Made by a program: the position numbers and the translations under genes | Part shown: piece by piece, positions 44,613 to 52,410 of the stretch | Position numbering within the stretch: position 1 is the stretch's first letter | Layout of the letters: each line of letters begins with the position of its first letter | Notes under the pieces: generated by a model | What the model was told of the DNA's origin: nothing | Seen by the model: the letters and a program-made list of their open reading frames with translations, nothing else | The model's database searches: none | Assembly (NCBI RefSeq): GCF_016653615.1 | Contig: NZ_CP067393.1 | Span: 372,001-436,000, forward strand | DNA: 64,000 nucleotides | Direction: 5' to 3' | Origin: Entomomonas asaccharolytica | Lineage (GTDB): Bacteria > Pseudomonadota > Gammaproteobacteria > Pseudomonadales > Pseudomonadaceae

Positions 44613-45929
44613 ATGAATAATTGTGATCATTTAGATTTTTTAGATACTGATAATGAACGATCATTGGTTGATTTATTAAAGCAACTGAACCATAAAAAGA
44701 TAACTCATCAAGAAAAGGAAAAAATAAACTATATAATAGAGATTGCTCATCAACAATTGATAGCTGGAACTAACTTGTCAAAGAACGATTTTATAAGTTA
44801 TTTACAAGCATTAGTGATGTGGCATAAAAAATCATTGACTCCTTTAGCTAATAATACTTCTGTTTCAGTAACAGATAATGATAATAACTCATCTATTTAT
44901 AAAGCATTACTAGTTAATGCCTCAACAGTAACACCACAGAGTATCAGATGGATATGGCCTAACTATTTAGCCAGAGGTAAATTACATATTTTAAGCGGTC
45001 AAGCAGGCACAGGTAAAACTACCTTGGCTTTAGCTATTGCAGCAACTATAAGTAAAGCAGGGACATTTCCTGATGGATTTTGTTGTCAGCAACACGGACA
45101 AATACTTATCTGGTCAGCCGAGGATGATTTAAATGATACATTATTACCTAGACTTCTTGCTTTACAGGCTAATACAAAAACTATCCATATTATTCAAGGC
45201 AGAAAAAATCATTTAACGGGGCAAATAGAACCTTTTGATCCTGCCACAGATATTCATTTATTAATAGACACAGTAAAAGACATTGGTTTTGTTGATTTAA
45301 TGATTATTGACCCCATTGTATCTATGGTTAAAGGTGATATGCATGAATCAACTGATGTTAGAAGCTCATTACAACCATTAGTAGACTTTGCTAATAGAAT
45401 TGATTGTGCCATTTTAGGAATTACGCATTTTTCTAAAGGTACCCAACACAGTTCACCTTTAGAGCGTGTAACAGGTTCTTTAGCTTTTGGAGCATTACCT
45501 AGAATCGTCTGGGTAACGGCTAAAGATCATGATGAAAATAAACATCTATTGGCCATCGCTAAATCAAATATTGGGCAAGATAATATAGGGATTTATTACC
45601 ACCTTAAACAAGTAGATTTACCAGAAGGCTTTAGTGCTAGCTGTGTTAATTGGGGAGAGTCTGTCAATAAACAAGCATTACGACAATTAAGCCAACTGGA
45701 ACAAAAACTAGACCAAAGAACACATACTGAACCAGTCACTACATTACAAAGCATTTTGCAACAAGGCAAATTACCCAGTAATCAAGTAAAACAACTAATG
45801 AAAGACAATGGCTTTACTGAAAAACAAATTAGAACTGCTAGAGAAAAACTCAATATACAAATTATTCAAGAAGGCTTTGGTCAAGATATTAAAACCTTTT
45901 GGCAATTACCTCATATTTGCCCTGATTAG
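44613..45929 (+). CDS. RepA-like AAA family ATPase of a mobile element
   Basis: This 438-residue protein has a RecA/RepA-type ATPase core. Walker A GQAGTGKT lies near residues 129-136, and ILIWSAEDDLNDTLLPRL and FVDLMIIDPIVSMVKGDMHESTDVRSSLQPL contain the Walker B strand. FANRIDCAILGITHFSKG is typical of plasmid- and satellite-encoded RepA-like helicases. The C-terminal 60 residues (QGKLPSNQVKQLMKDNGFTEKQIRTAREKLNI) form a winged-helix-like module. It presumably serves replication of the element. The gene ends exactly where a truncated minus-strand integrase frame begins, which suggests that a deletion brought the two ends together. Confidence 0.83.
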   Translation: MNNCDHLDFLDTDNERSLVDLLKQLNHKKITHQEKEKINYIIEIAHQQLIAGTNLSKNDFISYLQALVMWHKKSLTPLANNTSVSVTDNDNNSSIYKALLVNASTVTPQSIRWIWPNYLARGKLHILSGQAGTGKTTLALAIAATISKAGTFPDGFCCQQHGQILIWSAEDDLNDTLLPRLLALQANTKTIHIIQGRKNHLTGQIEPFDPATDIHLLIDTVKDIGFVDLMIIDPIVSMVKGDMHESTDVRSSLQPLVDFANRIDCAILGITHFSKGTQHSSPLERVTGSLAFGALPRIVWVTAKDHDENKHLLAIAKSNIGQDNIGIYYHLKQVDLPEGFSASCVNWGESVNKQALRQLSQLEQKLDQRTHTEPVTTLQSILQQGKLPSNQVKQLMKDNGFTEKQIRTAREKLNIQIIQEGFGQDIKTFWQLPHICPD

Positions 45930-46166
45930 TCATATATGCCTATAAATACTATGGGCATAATATCTTAGTATTCTAGCATCTCTTAAGCCAAGTTCTGGGT
46001 AAGTACCGAGGGAAATACGTACGCCTTTATTTTTAAATTGGTATCTAAAATGCCAGCTTTTTGTGTTATTGGGTGCAATAAAGAGATAAAGCCCGTCAAA
46101 ATCTTTTAGTGTGTATGATTTCTGTTTGGGTTTTGCTTGACGAACAACAGCATCTGTTAAGGCCAT
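45930..46166 (-). pseudogene. Truncated tyrosine integrase (DUF4102-type N-terminal domain only)
   Basis: From ATG 46166 the protein reads MALTDAVVRQAKPKQKSYTL, then LKDFDGLYLFIAPNNTKSWHFRYQFKNKGVRISLGTYPELGLRDAR. This is the arm-binding N-terminal domain of P4-type integrases. Family similarity stops after DAR (about 45965), and the last 14 codons before the stop are unrelated. The catalytic domain with its R-H-R-Y residues is absent. It lies 240 bp from a tRNA-Gly 3'-end fragment, the kind of site such integrases use. The element can no longer move by this enzyme. Confidence 0.85.
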
Positions 46167-46252
46167 TAGATATCCTCCTTATTATCATGGTAAAAACTTA
46201 AAAACCCTTGATTAACAAGCCCATGAATGTAACGAAGATAACATAGATTCGA

Positions 46253-46293
46253 TGTACAAACATAAAATTCTGATGTACAAAATAATGTACAAA
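46253..46293 (-). repeat. Three TGTACAAA repeats upstream of the integrase fragment
   Basis: TGTACAAA occurs at 46253-46260, 46274-46281 and 46286-46293. The first two copies extend to GATGTACAAA. Repeats between an integrase start and its attachment site are often arm-type integrase or excisionase sites; that role is inferred here. Confidence 0.45.
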
Positions 46294-46405
46294 AAAACTG
46301 TAGTTGGAGGTAGATGTGTGTAGATTTATAAGAAGTGAAATTGGCTATAAAAGCAATATATTTCAAGATGTTATAGCTATACTTGGCTATATGTAAACTT
46401 AGAAT

Positions 46406-46419
46406 TGGAGCGGGAAACG
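46406..46419 (-). other. Putative attachment-site remnant: 14-bp tRNA-Gly 3' end
   Basis: TGGAGCGGGAAACG is the reverse complement of the last 14 bases (CGTTTCCCGCTCCA) found at the 3' end of many bacterial tRNA-Gly(GCC) genes. No complete tRNA is attached. P4-type integrases recombine into tRNA 3' ends, and the broken integrase starts 240 bp away, so this is probably one end of an old integrated element. The remaining 46167-46716 sequence shows no gene I can support. Confidence 0.5.
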
Positions 46420-46716
46420 TACTCCATACTTGAACATTAAGTCATTGACATATCTACAACTTTTTAAAACTTGAACATCGCAAAGTGCCAATTGCGATGC
46501 CAAACTATCATAGTTAAATATTTATAAGTGAGCAAACGAAATTATCTTTATTTTATGCAAATTCTTATAGAAGAATTCATAATTAATCAATCTATATTAA
46601 CATTCAAAGGATTTGATAAATATTAACACCAATTATTAGTTATCAAATATCAATATAATAATTACAACAAAAAAGGTTATATTTTAAATGACTTTATGCA
46701 TTTATAAATCTAATAT

Positions 46717-47202
46717 TTAATTAGATATTAAAGTATGCCATTGATAATTTTTACGTTCCAAATATTCTACTGATAATATAGGAAACTTACCTCCATTTCC
46801 CATAGTAATAAGTAAAAAACCTTTATATACGGGATCTAGCAATTGTAAATGTTTTTGCCCTGTCATTCTATCTTTTGAAGATGACTTAGGTTTTAACTCA
46901 GGATGAGTATGCCAGAGACCTGCAATATAAAATCCTTTTCCAAATAAAAGCTCTCTATCATTAGACATTTGTTTCACATCTGGGATCCAAGAATATCTAG
47001 ACCTTTTATCTGTTGGGTATGGACCTGTAATCTCATCAATGATAATGTTAGCGTCATCCGGATTTTTGCAAAAGATTTGTCCTCCAGACTCTGTCATATA
47101 TGGCTTGTTTTGTGCCAGAGAAAACATATATGTCAGAATTTTTTCTGAAAAAATAATTTTTGTCTTCTTATCTGGTAAGATATAAGAGTGGTTATTAATC
47201 AT
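46717..47202 (-). CDS. cap3: CBASS Cap3, JAB/JAMM-family deconjugating protease
   Basis: This is a 161-residue JAMM-fold protein. The metalloprotease motif is intact: E38 in MTESGG, H98 and H100 in GLWHTHPE, and S108-x-x-D111. In type II CBASS, Cap3 cleaves the bond that Cap2 makes between the CD-NTase C-terminus and target proteins, so it tunes the primed state. The gene starts 3 bp after the Cap2 stop on the same strand and is the last of the cdn-cap2-cap3 operon. Its size is normal for Cap3. The JAMM family has other roles, but the neighbours leave little doubt. Confidence 0.9.
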   Translation of the reverse strand: MINNHSYILPDKKTKIIFSEKILTYMFSLAQNKPYMTESGGQIFCKNPDDANIIIDEITGPYPTDKRSRYSWIPDVKQMSNDRELLFGKGFYIAGLWHTHPELKPKSSSKDRMTGQKHLQLLDPVYKGFLLITMGNGGKFPILSVEYLERKNYQWHTLISN

Positions 47203-47205
47203 TAT

Positions 47206-48849
47206 CTAAAATAGCCTTTTAATTATTATGCAATCAAGTTCTTCAGGAACTTGTGCCCAACTTGCTCTTTCCTTTGCCTTATATTCCTGCTTGAGACAAA
47301 AATCCTCACCTCTTACTAAGCTGGTAACCTCTATTTGAGAATGGGATGAAGACTGATTATAATTTAAAGAGTCAATGCAAGCTTCGGCGATAATACTGAC
47401 AGCTTTAAATGTTTCGATTCCCGAATATGACTGAAATCGACTACTACACCCTGGCTCATTTTGTAAGTAATTATCAGGCCATTCTTGGAACGCAGCTATC
47501 TCTTCCCATAAGTCTGTTTCGCAACAACTCCAATATTTATCATTAGGGAAATAAACGACATGAGCAGCAGTAACAAATGGTTCCATCCAACCAGCGATTA
47601 ATGGTATGGAGTATTCTTTTCGTACTTCATCCAAAATATTTCTTACATTCTCACTACCAGTAAGATCTATCAAAAGATCAAATTTATTTAAGAGACTTTT
47701 GTTCTTTTGTAACCAACGTTGTGCTGTAATACGCTCATCTATAATATTGCACGTAGGTAAATAGCGGTTAATATAAACTTTTAACTCAGAAACTTTATAT
47801 TTATATAATGAGTTCATGCCTAATAAATGTCTGCTTAAGTTAGGTGTATCAAATTTATCATGGTCAACAATGGTAATCTCATTAACACCTTCTCTAACCA
47901 ATAAGGGAATAATTTGACTACCTAAAGAACCGGCACCGAAACAAACAATTTTTTTGCCTTGATTAGTAATAACTTTATTATTTTTATAGCGTCCATATAT
48001 CCACTCTATGTCAGCTTTATCACATTCTAATGGTATTAATTTATTGGTTTCATGAATAAAATAAGCATAATTACAATTTGGTGCCCGTAATATTATTAGT
48101 CTGTTAGCTTGAATATATTTTTTTGCCAAGTTATCACTAGTGAAAATTGATACAGTGTTAAACAATTCTTTTTTATTTTTAGGCCATTTCTTAGGCTGAT
48201 AGCTCATATTAATTGGAATTTCTAAAGTCATTAATTTTTTCTGAGTGTTACGATAGTTTTTCAGAATACTCGTTTTATAATTCGAATCTGTCCCCGCAAT
48301 TATTTGCTTTTTCTCAATTAACGTAGAGTTGTATTCAACAAAATGAGAAGTTCTTTTATCTAAAAGTATTAATTCACTTGGATAATCAATAAGACCGAAG
48401 ATTTTATTTTTTAATTTGTTTACTCTAATTTTTTTGCGGCGATTCAGATTATCGAACTTATTTACATAGATGGCCCAATAATGTTCTGGCTCAACGTAAA
48501 AATCATCTTGAATTGTTCCTAGAATAATTTCTTTTAAGAAATTACCACAAAAACAATCAATTAGCTGATTGATAAATTCTTTTGCTGTTATATTGATATA
48601 TGGCTCTGTCTGCAAACATACTTTTCCATTATATTCAACATGAGGATATTTTAAAACGGCATCCTTACTTAATTGTATGTAAGGCTCAATAATTTCATTA
48701 TTAGAAATAACAAGATCAGCGCTAAAAAAAAACTGTTTATACAAGGAAGGTATAAAAGGGATTAAAAGATTTCGTCTAGCATCAATACGCCTACTATCCC
48801 AAAGTAGACGTTCATCTGTTTTTAGCCAACTGTAGTTGTCTGTACGCAT
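47206..48849 (-). CDS. cap2: CBASS Cap2, E2-E1 fusion conjugating enzyme
   Basis: This 547-residue ubiquitin-transfer-like enzyme has two parts. The N-terminal E2-like domain (about residues 1-150) has YPHVEYNGKVCL with Cys78 at the expected catalytic place. The C-terminal E1/ThiF domain has the nucleotide loop FGAGSLGSQI near residue 301 and EITIVDHDKFDTPNLSRH. A second catalytic cysteine candidate lies in NEPGCSSRFQSYSG near residue 468. In type II CBASS, Cap2 attaches the CD-NTase C-terminus to cellular targets and raises second-messenger output. The gene lies 9 bp after the CD-NTase and 3 bp before Cap3, a tight operon. Both domains seem intact. Confidence 0.92.
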   Translation of the reverse strand: MRTDNYSWLKTDERLLWDSRRIDARRNLLIPFIPSLYKQFFFSADLVISNNEIIEPYIQLSKDAVLKYPHVEYNGKVCLQTEPYINITAKEFINQLIDCFCGNFLKEIILGTIQDDFYVEPEHYWAIYVNKFDNLNRRKKIRVNKLKNKIFGLIDYPSELILLDKRTSHFVEYNSTLIEKKQIIAGTDSNYKTSILKNYRNTQKKLMTLEIPINMSYQPKKWPKNKKELFNTVSIFTSDNLAKKYIQANRLIILRAPNCNYAYFIHETNKLIPLECDKADIEWIYGRYKNNKVITNQGKKIVCFGAGSLGSQIIPLLVREGVNEITIVDHDKFDTPNLSRHLLGMNSLYKYKVSELKVYINRYLPTCNIIDERITAQRWLQKNKSLLNKFDLLIDLTGSENVRNILDEVRKEYSIPLIAGWMEPFVTAAHVVYFPNDKYWSCCETDLWEEIAAFQEWPDNYLQNEPGCSSRFQSYSGIETFKAVSIIAEACIDSLNYNQSSSHSQIEVTSLVRGEDFCLKQEYKAKERASWAQVPEELDCIIIKRLF

Positions 48850-48858
48850 ACACTAATA

Positions 48859-50148
48859 TTAGGCTAACCCATCTTTTGGCACTCGTGCGCTGCTAGTTGT
48901 TGGCTTGCTACTGGTTATTCCTATCCCTATTCCCAAACCAACACCACTATTATTTGCTTTATCATCAGCGAGGATCATTTGAGTTGTTCCAAATAATTCA
49001 TCTAATTTTTCTTTAGATTTTTTTGCTACTAATTCGTCAAGATCACGTTGTAATAAGCTAATCCATCTTGCAAATGTTTCTTGTCTTTTACCACCATCCT
49101 CAGGCCAACGATCTGCAAAATTTTCATCATAAGCAGTCGGATTTGGAATGATAGGTAAACCGTTTTTATCAAAATCAATCAGATGAGGTAATTTAAAAGC
49201 AATATCCTGTAAAAGATCGAGTAATGATGTAAAAGTACGATTATTTTTTACTAACGCTTCTATACATTGGCCTAAAAGGGTAGAAATAATAACAGATATG
49301 GGTTTAGATTCTTTATCAATCAAGTTATCACGTACTTTGATATCACGATGTCTTTTAAAAAGACGAATAGCTAATAACAAAAAATCATTTTGTGAAATAG
49401 TTTGATCAGGCACATCCTCTACGCTAGCAGTGACGTTCCTTTCAGAAAACTCGCTTAATGAATCATTACAGACAGCCATTCTTTGTACCAAGGATTTTGA
49501 AACTTCGTTTTGTTGTTCAATCCATTTGGCAAACCCTTTTGGATTGCTGGACTTCCAACACTGAAGAGAACAGTCTACAACTAAAACAGCGCTATCTTTA
49601 TAGGCTTCTAAATAACTAAACCTTTGAGCTGATATTTCGGAATTTACAGGTATTGCAGGCGTTAAATCAATATAAAATCCAGAAGATGGTTTCAATATAC
49701 GCCAACAACGTTTTTTACTTATAACCTCATATCCAGTTTCTTTAAGAGTATCACCAATTTGCTCAAAGAAAGTAAGAGGAGACCTTTTAGGTGTTTGATA
49801 CGATTCAATCTGACAAATTGCATCAATATCAAATAAGTCACGGGTTGGCATTCTAATTAAAGTTCGCGTTTTAGCTGAGCCTTGAGTATGTATATCTATT
49901 TCACTTTCGGTATAAGGCAAATTACCTGAAAGTGCTTTTGCAATTTTATGATAATAAGACTCAGCTTCTTTTACTTTCTCCTGATCGATTGCGATAAAAT
50001 TATCAACCCTTATTAACTTTTTATGTAATTCGAATAAAGAGCGACTTTCAGAAAAGTTGGCTGTCAGCGCATCCATTCCAATGCCAGACTTCTTGGCTTT
50101 CAGCGTTTCAGCACGATTTTCAAGATCAAGATAATCAACACGATACAT
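48859..50148 (-). CDS. cdn: CBASS CD-NTase (cyclic oligonucleotide synthase)
   Basis: This 429-residue cGAS/DncV-like nucleotidyltransferase has the GS-acid signature: GSAKTRTL at residues 90-97, D107-I-D109 as the first two metal-binding aspartates, and the third, D161, in FYIDLTPAIPV. The C-terminal domain is helical. The last 30 residues form a flexible Gly/Ser/Thr-rich tail (GVGLGIGIGITSSK) ending in DGLA; a small terminal residue on a flexible tail is what Cap2 conjugates in studied systems. On phage infection such enzymes make a cyclic di- or trinucleotide that activates the effector. The product and clade cannot be read off safely; pairing with a SAVED effector is compatible with several nucleotides. 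Confidence 0.9.
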   Translation of the reverse strand: MYRVDYLDLENRAETLKAKKSGIGMDALTANFSESRSLFELHKKLIRVDNFIAIDQEKVKEAESYYHKIAKALSGNLPYTESEIDIHTQGSAKTRTLIRMPTRDLFDIDAICQIESYQTPKRSPLTFFEQIGDTLKETGYEVISKKRCWRILKPSSGFYIDLTPAIPVNSEISAQRFSYLEAYKDSAVLVVDCSLQCWKSSNPKGFAKWIEQQNEVSKSLVQRMAVCNDSLSEFSERNVTASVEDVPDQTISQNDFLLLAIRLFKRHRDIKVRDNLIDKESKPISVIISTLLGQCIEALVKNNRTFTSLLDLLQDIAFKLPHLIDFDKNGLPIIPNPTAYDENFADRWPEDGGKRQETFARWISLLQRDLDELVAKKSKEKLDELFGTTQMILADDKANNSGVGLGIGIGITSSKPTTSSARVPKDGLA

Positions 50149-50191
50149 ATTTAAAACCTCACCATAATAACCTCTTTTTTATTGTGCCAAT

Positions 50192-50235
50192 ATACTATAT
50201 ATTAGGTATAATGTAAATTTTAAATACTATATATT
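50192..50235. promoter_or_regulatory. Direct repeat in the divergent CBASS promoter region
   Basis: ATACTATATATT occurs at 50192-50203 and again at 50224-50235, starts 32 bp apart, or about three helical turns. A TATAAT at 50207-50212 between the copies could be the -10 of the Cap5 gene. The 92-bp gap separates the divergent CD-NTase and Cap5 starts, so a protein bound here could control both directions. The region is AT-rich, but a 12-base exact repeat at this spacing is unlikely to be noise. Confidence 0.5.
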
Positions 50236-50240
50236 GTGTT

Positions 50241-51878
50241 ATGGATGATGGTATGTGTAATAAAATCTTAGTTGAGGCTAAATGTTCAGATGAACTTTTT
50301 AGCAGCTTAACAACGTGGAAGAGTTGTAATGGTAGCAAGAAGTTAATTTTTATATACGATCCTAGAGATAATGGCTGGCGGTATAGGATAGTGTTATTCA
50401 TTGATAGCGTTATAACTAATGCTTTGCATGGAGAGCTGGAACCAAGTAAGCGAACAGATAAAATCAATCCGTTAAAACTGTTGCTAAAAATAGTTAAGCA
50501 AGCAGATATAGAAAGTCATTACTGTAAATATGCTAATGATATATGGCCACTAACGGGAAGTGAGATTGCCATTGATCAAATGTTCTTAGAAAATGAAGAA
50601 TCCACTAATATTGAGACAGTATTATCGAATTTTGCCGAAAAAAGAAAAAAAATATTAAAAACCTTCTTCGATAAAAGACCTAAACTAACATCAAGAGCAA
50701 TTAACTATATATTTTCACGATCGATGGGTTGTTGTGAATTTGATGGCTGTGCTGAACCTCTCTTTATGGGGAAAGAGGGAGAATATGGAAACTATGGTTA
50801 TTTAGCCCATATCATTGGTGCCAGTGGTAATGGGCCAAGAAGTGAGCCGTTGGTTTCTAATGATGAAATTGCAGACCCTCAGAACTTTTTATTCTTATGT
50901 GATAAACATCATAGGCTTATAGATAAAGTTGATCCTGAATTTTATGATAAGCATGTTCTTCGTAGAATGTTAGAAAAACGCAAAAGACAAAGAGAACTAT
51001 TAAGTAAAATTCTAAAATACGAAGAAGCAAATAGCTTAGCCATTTTAAGCGATATTGCCGGAATTCCATGTGGTATTAGTAGTGATGAGATTTTAAAAGC
51101 AATGCTGGATCATAAACTGCAGCCATCGTGCATTACCCCACATCAAACTTATATTGGCGATATAAAAAATGGTCATGAATTACTAGAAAACAAAGCAGAT
51201 ATATACTGGTCTAACTTTCTAAATACTTATGAACATGAAATAAAAACACTACATAACCTTTTCACTAGTGACTCGTCTAATCTTAGCAGACACCAAAAAG
51301 TAGCGATTTTTCCATTAGGTAATATTCCCATGTTATTTCTAACTGGTCATATTATAGGAGAATCCAGACCAATTACTTTATTTCATAGAGATAGAAATCG
51401 TGATGGAGGAACTTGGTGTTGGAATAAGGCTGAGACAGTAACTAGCTTTTCATGGTCTCATAATACAGGTGGTTCTCAAGATAATTATTCTGAAGTAGTT
51501 CTTACTTTAGAAATTACAGCTAAGTTAAATGATAAATTAATTCCTGAAGGCATAGCTAATCTACCTCGTATTTCTATTACTGCTGATGAGCCACAACAAA
51601 ATCCTTTTGGCTCTATTAATGACTTTGATTCACTTAGAATTAAGTATCAAGAAGCTATCAACTTTGCCCAAGACAATTTAAAAGCTGAGCATATTCATAT
51701 TTTATGTATTGCCCCAGCTATAACTGTTTTTGCTTTAGGACAAAAATTTCAACCAAGAAATTCAGCTCAATTGCATATTTACCAAACTGGCAAAGATTAT
51801 CCTTATTATCCAGTCTTCTCATTTAATCGACAGATAATATCAATGACAAAAAATTCAGATATTAAGATTGAATTTTAA
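50241..51878 (+). CDS. cap5: CBASS effector Cap5: HNH endonuclease-SAVED fusion with extra N-terminal domain
   Basis: This is a 545-residue effector. The HNH nuclease (about residues 150-260) shows the zinc cysteines in CCEFDGC (165-170), the catalytic AH (189-190) followed by IIGASGNGPR, and NFLFLCDKHHRLID (215-227). The C-terminal SAVED domain (about 290-545) ends with HIHILCIAPAITVFALGQKF and a QLHIYQ strand. Cyclic nucleotide binding to SAVED assembles the protein and activates DNA degradation, which aborts infection. Ordinary Cap5 begins almost at the HNH region and is near 380-400 residues. Here about 145 residues precede it and I do not recognise them. It is divergent from the CD-NTase operon rather than part of it. 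Confidence 0.9.
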   Translation: MDDGMCNKILVEAKCSDELFSSLTTWKSCNGSKKLIFIYDPRDNGWRYRIVLFIDSVITNALHGELEPSKRTDKINPLKLLLKIVKQADIESHYCKYANDIWPLTGSEIAIDQMFLENEESTNIETVLSNFAEKRKKILKTFFDKRPKLTSRAINYIFSRSMGCCEFDGCAEPLFMGKEGEYGNYGYLAHIIGASGNGPRSEPLVSNDEIADPQNFLFLCDKHHRLIDKVDPEFYDKHVLRRMLEKRKRQRELLSKILKYEEANSLAILSDIAGIPCGISSDEILKAMLDHKLQPSCITPHQTYIGDIKNGHELLENKADIYWSNFLNTYEHEIKTLHNLFTSDSSNLSRHQKVAIFPLGNIPMLFLTGHIIGESRPITLFHRDRNRDGGTWCWNKAETVTSFSWSHNTGGSQDNYSEVVLTLEITAKLNDKLIPEGIANLPRISITADEPQQNPFGSINDFDSLRIKYQEAINFAQDNLKAEHIHILCIAPAITVFALGQKFQPRNSAQLHIYQTGKDYPYYPVFSFNRQIISMTKNSDIKIEF

Positions 51879-52019
51879 TATTAGCGAAGTAGCAGCTTCA
51901 TCATGTAAAAATGGAAAAACAGACTCTTGCCAAGCATACAGATAAGCAGGACTCATACTGTCAGTTATTTTATTATGAGCCAGTATGTCTAATCTCAATT
52001 GCTTAAAACGTTTTTCCAC
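51855..52019 (-). CDS. Short hypothetical protein, possibly a truncated gene
   Basis: A 54-residue frame starts at GTG 52019 with AAAGGG at good distance upstream: VEKRFKQLRLDILAHNKITD and on to SPAYLYAWQESVFPFLHDEAATSL. The composition looks protein-like. It follows the PAAR gene by 45 bp on the same strand, and its 3' end overlaps the Cap5 3' end by 24 bp. It may be the start of a gene cut when the CBASS block arrived. I do not recognise a family. Confidence 0.4.
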   Translation of the reverse strand: MEKRFKQLRLDILAHNKITDSMSPAYLYAWQESVFPFLHDEAATSLILKFNLNI

Positions 52020-52064
52020 TTTATTTATCCCTTTCAATATATTTATGATTGCACCCTATCATGT

Positions 52065-52352
52065 TCAACCAATATTAACTGTACCATCAGTGGCAATTAA
52101 AACACCGCCACAATCAACCTTACTGCCTTCTATAGCAACTGCTTTTCCGTTGATAAATACTGAAGAGGAACCTGTTGCAATTCTTCTGGTATGAGGTAAA
52201 TGGTTGGCGTCTGAATGTGGCGCTAAAGCGTCACCAACGCGAGCAACTTTTCGCTTATTAATAGTGACATTTGAGGAGCCTTCGATTACCTTACTTTTAT
52301 GATAACCATTATGACCCGTTCCAATATCACCGACTAAAATGACTTTTGGCAT
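52065..52352 (-). CDS. PAAR-domain spike-tip protein
   Basis: This 95-residue stand-alone PAAR protein has the repeated strand pattern VILVGDIGTGHNGY, then NVTINKRKVARVGDAL, ATGSSSVFINGKAVAIEGSKVDCGGVLIATDGTVNIG. The metal-site His residues lie in HNGYHK and PHSDANHLPH, and a Cys in VDCGG. PAAR proteins cap the VgrG trimer and sharpen the T6SS spike. AAGGA precedes the ATG. It lies downstream of the VgrG-adaptor-effector set on the same strand, but a terminator-like hairpin intervenes, so it may have its own promoter. It is the only PAAR gene in the window. Confidence 0.92.
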   Translation of the reverse strand: MPKVILVGDIGTGHNGYHKSKVIEGSSNVTINKRKVARVGDALAPHSDANHLPHTRRIATGSSSVFINGKAVAIEGSKVDCGGVLIATDGTVNIG

Positions 52353-52379
52353 TTATATTTTCCTTAACTTAACAATTAT

Positions 52380-52400
52380 AAGCCGGCCAAAGGCCGGCTT
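52380..52400 (+). terminator. GC-rich rho-independent terminator, probably bidirectional
   Basis: AAGCCGGCC-AAA-GGCCGGCTT is a perfect 9-bp stem followed by TTATTT on the plus strand. It lies between the minus-strand exported-protein gene (52411-53325) and the PAAR gene. The better T-run is on the plus strand, but the minus strand could also use it. Its GC content is much higher than that of native terminators nearby. Confidence 0.75.
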
Positions 52401-52410
52401 TTATTTCCAT

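Noticed and set aside
46166-46366. 66-residue minus-strand frame upstream of the integrase fragment
   Set aside because: Its sequence is not protein-like and overlaps the TGTACAAA repeats; it is probably chance.
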